Origin: JAXJQF01 sp036311285
GTDB lineage: Bacteria > Pseudomonadota > Gammaproteobacteria > Enterobacterales > Succinivibrionaceae
NCBI GenBank assembly: GCA_036311285.1
Contig: JAXJQF010000059.1
Coordinates: 1-10,053, forward strand
Direction of reading: 5' to 3'
Length of the DNA stretch: 10,053 nucleotides
Shown: positions 6,421 through 10,053 of the stretch, in pieces
Layout of the letters: the number at the start of each line of letters is the position of its first letter
How positions within the stretch are numbered: position 1 is the first letter of the stretch
Program-made: the position numbers and the translations under genes
The notes under the pieces: generated by a model
What the model was told of the DNA's origin: nothing
The model's database searches: none
What the model saw: the letters and a program-made list of their open reading frames with translations, nothing else

Positions 6421-7068
6421 ATGAAAGATTATAAGAAGAAGTTTATAGAGTTTGCTTTATCTAGAAATGTTCTTAAATTTGGTGAATTCACTTTAAAGTC
6501 TGGAAGAAAGAGTCCTTATTTCTTTAACGCTGGTTTATTTAATACTGGCGAAGATCTTGCCTTTTTAGGAGAGTTTTATGCTGCTGCTTTAATGGAATCA
6601 GAGGTGGATTATGATGTTCTTTTTGGTCCTGCATATAAAGGGATTCCTATTGTTGCAGCAACATCTATAGCTTTATCAACTAAGTATAATAAAAAGGCTC
6701 CATGGGTCTTCAATCGTAAAGAGGCAAAAGATCACGGAGAAGGTGGTATGTTAGTTGGTTCAGAATTAAAGGGCGACGTAGTTGTTATTGACGATGTGAT
6801 AACAGCTGGTACAGCAATTAGAGAATCGATGGACATTATTTCTAAGTCTAGTGCTAATTTAAAATGTGTACTGATAGCATTAGATCGTCAAGAAAAAGGT
6901 AAAAACGATTTAAGTGCTATTCAAGAAATTGAAAATGAATACAAGACAAAAGTAGTATCTATTATTACATTAAATGATTTAATATCATTTATAGAAAATA
7001 ATGAAGATTATTCACAATATTTAGATATTATTAGAAACTATAGAGAAACATACGGTATCTCTAATTAA
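6421..7068 (+). CDS. pyrE: Orotate phosphoribosyltransferase
   Basis: A 215-residue enzyme (E. coli 213) that joins orotate and PRPP to give OMP, the fifth step of pyrimidine synthesis. The N-terminus MKDYKKKFIEFALSR and the stretch LKFGEFTLKSGRKSPYFFN (18-36, with Lys26) match E. coli PyrE nearly residue for residue. Also present are the mobile catalytic loop NRKEAKDHGEGG (98-109) and the PRPP-binding motif VVIDDVITAGTA (121-132). The active form is a cytosolic dimer that shares the loop between subunits. The start was moved from 6382 to 6421 as described for its ribosome binding site. Pairing behind cysS differs from E. coli, where pyrE follows rph. No leader attenuator is visible in the 23-bp gap; transcription presumably comes from the cysS promoter. 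Confidence 0.96.
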   Translation: MKDYKKKFIEFALSRNVLKFGEFTLKSGRKSPYFFNAGLFNTGEDLAFLGEFYAAALMESEVDYDVLFGPAYKGIPIVAATSIALSTKYNKKAPWVFNRKEAKDHGEGGMLVGSELKGDVVVIDDVITAGTAIRESMDIISKSSANLKCVLIALDRQEKGKNDLSAIQEIENEYKTKVVSIITLNDLISFIENNEDYSQYLDIIRNYRETYGISN

Positions 7069-7097
7069 CGTTAAGTTTTATTATTGTAAATATATAT

Positions 7098-7136
7098 AAT
7101 TCCATTATCGATTACGCCATTGATAATGGAATTTTT
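7098..7136 (+). terminator. Likely rho-independent terminator of cysS-pyrE
   Basis: AATTCCATTATC (7098-7109) pairs perfectly with GATAATGGAATT (7122-7133): a 12-bp stem with a 12-nt loop, followed by a T run (7132-7136) 30 bp after the pyrE stop. The stem is AT-rich, so its strength is uncertain. Confidence 0.6.
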
Positions 7137-7206
7137 AATTTGTTTCAATTCAATATATGTCTTATTACATATTCCTTTATTTTAGGATTTTAGGCCTATA
7201 ACTAAA

Positions 7207-7230
7207 CAAATAATGTAACTGAATTATTTG
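7207..7230. repeat. Perfect 8-bp inverted repeat
   Basis: CAAATAAT (7207-7214) and ATTATTTG (7223-7230) flank an 8-nt loop. It sits just before the strong terminator hairpin. No function can be assigned. Confidence 0.45.
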
Positions 7231-7233
7231 AAA

Positions 7234-7279
7234 TTAAAAAGCGTGTTTTTTAGAGAAATCTCAATAACACGCTTTTTAA
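7234..7279. terminator. Bidirectional rho-independent terminator between pyrE and mscS
   Basis: TTAAAAAGCGTGTT (7234-7247) pairs perfectly with AACACGCTTTTTAA (7266-7279), a 14-bp stem around GCGTG/CACGC. It has T runs for both strands (7273-7277 on plus; the A run 7236-7240 on minus). Its place between convergent units suits termination of coaBC-dut-mscS from the right and of residual pyrE transcription from the left. Confidence 0.8.
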
Positions 7280-7285
7280 AAAATG

Positions 7286-7308
7286 AATAATTATATTATA
7301 TAATTATT
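7286..7308. repeat. 23-bp perfect AT-only palindrome after mscS
   Basis: AATAATTATAT (7286-7296) and ATATAATTATT (7298-7308) are perfect reverse complements around a single T at 7297. It lies 6 bp beyond the mscS stop and 6 bp from the terminator stem. It could extrude as a cruciform or add to RNA 3'-end structure. In DNA this AT-rich some chance palindromes are expected. Confidence 0.5.
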
Positions 7309-7314
7309 TAACTG

Positions 7315-8187
7315 TTATTTTGAGTTTATAACAGTCATTGTTTGGAAAGGAATTTCAATTTTTGCTTCTTTTAATGCTGCAACAACATTTTCTGTAGAGT
7401 CAAAATATACACTCCAGTAATCTGAACTCTTAACCCAAACACGACAAGTTAAATCGATAGACGAAGAGTTTAATTTTCCTACAACAACAGTAATGCCATT
7501 TTCTTTGATAATTCTGTCGTCTTTTTCAAACATTTTAGTTACTGCTTCTTTAGCTTTCTTTAGGTCTGATCCGTATGCAATTCCAAAACAAAAATCAACA
7601 CGTCTCTTTTCCATTCTTGAGAAGTTTGTGATTATTCCTGAGTTAATATTGCTATTAGGAATAATAACTACCTTATTATCAGTTGTAAGTAAAGTTGTTG
7701 TAAAAATAGTAATTTCTTCAACTGTTCCCTGTTGTCCTGCAACGTCTACATATTCACCAACTTTAATAGGTCTGAATAATAATAAGATTACGCCAGCTGC
7801 AAAGTTTGATAAAGAACCTTGTAATGCTAAACCTACTGCAAAAGATGCAGCACCGATGATAGCAACAAATGAAGCAGTTTGGATGCCTAGTTTACTTAAT
7901 GATGCAGTAATTACAAAGGTTAATAATGTGTATTTAACGATGTTAGATAAAAATTTTGAAACTGTAGTTTCAATATTTGCTTTAGTCATAATTTTGAAAG
8001 TTATTCTAGACATAACCTTCGCTAACAACCAACCAATAACTAAAATAAGAATAGCATATGTTACATCTAAGCAGAAATTAACTAAAACTGTTTGATGTTC
8101 CTGAAAATATCCAATCGGATCTGTAAAAATAGAACTGATTACTTTTTCAGTTTGATCTATAAGTTGTGAATTATCTTGATTACTCAT
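7315..8187 (-). CDS. mscS: Small-conductance mechanosensitive channel MscS
   Basis: A 290-residue inner-membrane channel (E. coli 286) that opens under membrane tension to release solutes in osmotic downshock; the family forms heptamers. Segments: TM1 about 33-63, TM2 about 78-98, the pore helix TM3 about 107-138 (ASFVAIIGAASFAVGLALQGSLSNFAAG), then the beta domain (GEYVDVAG at 144-151, PNSNI at 177-181) and the C-terminal alpha-beta vestibule. The second gate leucine is kept (Leu120), as are the Gln123-Gly124 kink and a downstream Gly132. The first gate residue, Leu105 in E. coli, is Phe116, and the Gly before it is Ser115. AGAGG (8194-8198) lies 6 nt before the ATG. It follows dut by 18 bp and is probably the last gene of the coaBC-dut-mscS unit. 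Confidence 0.95.
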   Translation of the reverse strand: MSNQDNSQLIDQTEKVISSIFTDPIGYFQEHQTVLVNFCLDVTYAILILVIGWLLAKVMSRITFKIMTKANIETTVSKFLSNIVKYTLLTFVITASLSKLGIQTASFVAIIGAASFAVGLALQGSLSNFAAGVILLLFRPIKVGEYVDVAGQQGTVEEITIFTTTLLTTDNKVVIIPNSNINSGIITNFSRMEKRRVDFCFGIAYGSDLKKAKEAVTKMFEKDDRIIKENGITVVVGKLNSSSIDLTCRVWVKSSDYWSVYFDSTENVVAALKEAKIEIPFQTMTVINSK

Positions 8188-8205
8188 AATATTCCTCTAA
8201 TGTAA

Positions 8206-8667
8206 TTATTTTAAACCTGTTGAGCCAAATCCAGAGTTACCTCTTTCAGTTGTTTCAAATTCATCTACTAATTTAAATTGCGCTTGAACAACAGGTAGAA
8301 TTACAAGTTGTGCAATTCTAGTGCCTGGTTCAATCGTAAAATCTTTTTCACTTCTATTCCATACTGCACACATTAATGGTCCTTGATAATCAGAGTCGAT
8401 AAGACCTACTAAATTACCTAAAACAATACCATTTTTGCTTCCAAGTCCAGAACGTGGAATAATTGTTGCACAAAGATTAGGATCTTTAATATAAATTGAT
8501 ATACCAGTGCTTATAAGTTTAGTTTCATTGGGGTGAATAATTGTGTCCTCATCAACCATAGCGTATAAATCAATACCAGCCGATCCTACAGTTTTATAGC
8601 TTGGAATTGGAAATTGCTTACCTTCCCCAATTCTATCATCTAATATTTTTAATTCTATTTGTGTCAT
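8206..8667 (-). CDS. dut: Deoxyuridine 5'-triphosphate nucleotidohydrolase (dUTPase)
   Basis: A 153-residue trimeric dUTPase (E. coli 151) that hydrolyses dUTP to dUMP and pyrophosphate. This keeps uracil out of DNA and supplies dUMP for dTMP synthesis. All five family motifs are present in order: I AGIDLYA (30-36), II PRSGLG (about 71-76), III GLIDSDYQG with the catalytic Asp (about 88-96), IV RIAQ (about 117-120) and V RGNSGFGSTG (about 142-151). The ATG overlaps the coaBC stop in a TAATG arrangement (8669-8665). AAGG lies about 7 nt upstream inside coaBC, so translation is probably coupled. The coaBC-dut pairing is the same as in E. coli. Confidence 0.97.
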   Translation of the reverse strand: MTQIELKILDDRIGEGKQFPIPSYKTVGSAGIDLYAMVDEDTIIHPNETKLISTGISIYIKDPNLCATIIPRSGLGSKNGIVLGNLVGLIDSDYQGPLMCAVWNRSEKDFTIEPGTRIAQLVILPVVQAQFKLVDEFETTERGNSGFGSTGLK

Positions 8668-9881
8668 TATTTTTCCTTAATAATATTTTGTATGCAGCTA
8701 ATAATAATTTTTTCTGCAACAAGTTCTTTCTTCTGTTTTTTTATTATAATTGGTTTATCAATTTCATTTTTTGAATAAATAATCACTTCATTATCGTCAC
8801 TATTAAATCCAATTGTATTATCGCTTACATTATTTGCTACTATATAATCACAATTTTTACTCTCTAGCTTCTTTATAGAGTATTTTTCAACGTTTGTTGT
8901 TTCCGCAGCAAATCCTACAACAATTTTAGGACGTTTGTTTAAATTTGAGATAGTTTTAAGAATGTCAGGATTTTTGGTAAGCTTGATAGTTATATCGTCA
9001 CAATCATCATTTTTCTTTATTTTATTTTTTTCTATGTTAATTGCTCTAAAGTCTGCAACAGCTGCACATGCTATAAAAAGAGAGCAATTATCAATATTTT
9101 TTAAACACTCGTCTAGCATTTGTTGTGCGGTTTCAATTTTTATGACTTTAGTATTCTTGGGGTTATGTAAGTTTGTAGGTCCTGAAATTATTGTAACATT
9201 TGCACCTAATTTTTGGGCGGCACGCGCAAGACTATATCCCATTTTGCCTGAACTTCTATTTGATAGAAATCTTACAGGGTCTAATGGTTCAATAGTTGGA
9301 CCTGCTGTAATTACTACGTTGTGTCCTTTTAGTATATTATTCTGATTAAAAAAGTTAATAATTTCTGAGGCGATATCTTCAACCTCTGTCATTCTTCCTA
9401 TACCTTCATCACCACATGCTTGAAATCCTGAAGCAGGGCCAATAAAGTTAAACCCTAAAGAACTTAATTTTTTTACGTTTTCTTGAGTTATAGCGTTTAG
9501 CCACATGTTTTTATTCATAGCAGGAACAATAAAAATAGGACAAGATGCTGCTAAGATTGTTGTTGTAAGTAGGTTATCGCATATTCCTGCTTTAATTTTG
9601 GCTATAGTATTAGCTGTAGCAGGAGCAATAACAACTAAGTCAGCATCCTTTATTATATCTATGTGTTGAACATTTGATGAGTTGGTAAAAGTGTCAGTAA
9701 GTACATTGTTTTGTGATAAAGTCTGAAGTGTAGTCTTTGTAACAAATTCCTCAGCATTCTTTGTCATAATTACATGTACATCAGCCTCTTCTTTTTTAAG
9801 TAATCTGATTAAATTTGGTATTTTGTAAGCAGATATTCCACCTGTTATACCTATTATTACCTTCTTTCCTGCTAGAGTCAT
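8667..9881 (-). CDS. coaBC: Bifunctional phosphopantothenoylcysteine decarboxylase / phosphopantothenate-cysteine ligase
   Basis: A 404-residue fusion (E. coli 406) for two steps of coenzyme A synthesis. The N-terminal CoaC half (about 1-182) is an FMN-dependent decarboxylase, with ITGGISAYK (12-20), catalytic His73, PAMNKNMW with Asn123 (120-127), and the flap QACGDEGIGRM with Cys156. The C-terminal CoaB half (about 186-400) is a CTP-dependent ligase, with AGPTIEPLDPVRFLSNRSSG (193-212), Asn208, the Lys-rich KIKK (287-290) and VVGFAAET (321-328). The start MTLAGKKVIIG matches E. coli MSLAGKKIVLG, so the ATG at 9881 is well placed although no Shine-Dalgarno is visible. It leads the coaBC-dut-mscS unit. 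In E. coli its upstream neighbour is the divergent radC; here that side runs off the window. Confidence 0.97.
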   Translation of the reverse strand: MTLAGKKVIIGITGGISAYKIPNLIRLLKKEEADVHVIMTKNAEEFVTKTTLQTLSQNNVLTDTFTNSSNVQHIDIIKDADLVVIAPATANTIAKIKAGICDNLLTTTILAASCPIFIVPAMNKNMWLNAITQENVKKLSSLGFNFIGPASGFQACGDEGIGRMTEVEDIASEIINFFNQNNILKGHNVVITAGPTIEPLDPVRFLSNRSSGKMGYSLARAAQKLGANVTIISGPTNLHNPKNTKVIKIETAQQMLDECLKNIDNCSLFIACAAVADFRAINIEKNKIKKNDDCDDITIKLTKNPDILKTISNLNKRPKIVVGFAAETTNVEKYSIKKLESKNCDYIVANNVSDNTIGFNSDDNEVIIYSKNEIDKPIIIKKQKKELVAEKIIISCIQNIIKEK

Positions 9882-10053
9882 AGTAAATATACTTTTTATA
9901 AAAATTAAAATCTTTGTTTAAAATGTTAGTTAATTATACTATATGTGTAGGCATTATCTTCTATATTTTTTCGACAATTTGATCTAAGCTTTATTCGTTT
10001 TAAGATAAGAAGAATTAATAATATTTCATAAAATTTGTTAAATATATAAAAAT
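9882..10053. other. Non-coding right edge
   Basis: These 172 bp are strongly AT-rich and have no supported gene on either strand. They probably hold the coaBC promoter and perhaps part of the upstream region of a rightward gene outside the window. I see no tRNA, repeat array or strong hairpin. Confidence 0.5.
9895..9922 (-). promoter_or_regulatory. Possible promoter of coaBC-dut-mscS, close to the start codon
   Basis: On the minus strand, TTTAAA (9922-9917) is followed after 16 bp by TATAAA (9900-9895), which lies 13 nt before the ATG. Use of this promoter would give a leader of only about 6-8 nt. An alternative consensus -10, TATAAT (9938-9933), lies farther up but has no good -35. Base composition makes either call weak. 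Confidence 0.3.

Noticed and set aside
7493..8095. A 200-codon open frame on the plus strand.
   Set aside because: It lies wholly antisense to mscS, has no recognisable domain or ribosome binding site, and is explained by low stop frequency opposite the coding frame.
8935..9345. A 136-codon open frame on the plus strand with hydrophobic stretches.
   Set aside because: It is antisense to the CoaB half of coaBC; the hydrophobic look comes from reading AT-rich codons in reverse.
1..10053. A CRISPR array, tRNA or rRNA gene, phage cluster, toxin-antitoxin pair or new defence system.
   Set aside because: Nearly all sequence is accounted for by conserved housekeeping genes, and no spaced direct repeats, cloverleaf or unknown gene pair was found.

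Overview
The window is AT-rich chromosomal DNA (about 30% G+C by eye) that looks gammaproteobacterial. PyrE, Dut, CysS, CoaBC and MscS all follow the E. coli versions closely in length and motifs. Gene order also matches two E. coli neighbourhoods: cysS divergent from ppiB-lpxH, and coaBC-dut convergent with pyrE. LpxH implies a lipid A outer membrane. The family cannot be fixed from this window; low-GC gut or host-associated lineages fit.

Layout, left to right. Positions 1-120 are the right end of an insertion sequence, probably ISL3 family: 37 C-terminal transposase residues and a terminal inverted repeat. It abuts the stop codon of trxA (minus strand, 125-442). A divergent spacer leads to crcB/fluC and polA (plus strand, 532-3683), whose junction is only 8 bp. 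polA ends tail-to-tail, with a 4-bp overlap, against lpxH. lpxH is the second gene of a ppiB-lpxH unit on the minus strand (3680-4883). A 131-bp divergent promoter region with a perfect 8-bp inverted repeat precedes cysS-pyrE (plus strand, 5015-7068). A 246-bp intergenic region holds stacked inverted repeats, including a likely bidirectional terminator. It separates pyrE from the minus-strand coaBC-dut-mscS unit (9881 down to 7315). The last 172 bp hold only the likely coaBC promoter region.

The genes are mostly housekeeping: thiol redox (trxA), fluoride export (crcB), DNA repair and replication (polA), dUTP removal (dut), pyrimidine synthesis (pyrE), CoA synthesis (coaBC), tRNA charging (cysS), lipid A synthesis (lpxH), protein folding (ppiB) and osmotic protection (mscS). 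polA, dut and pyrE all touch DNA precursors or synthesis, but they lie in separate transcription units.

I found no undescribed multi-gene system. The points worth checking are a Pol I whose 3'-5' proofreading residues appear lost, mscS in the place held by slmA in E. coli, an altered MscS gate residue, the IS junction at trxA, and the palindromes between genes. Two starts were moved downstream from the longest open frame, cysS to 5015 and pyrE to 6421, based on Shine-Dalgarno position and the family N-terminus.
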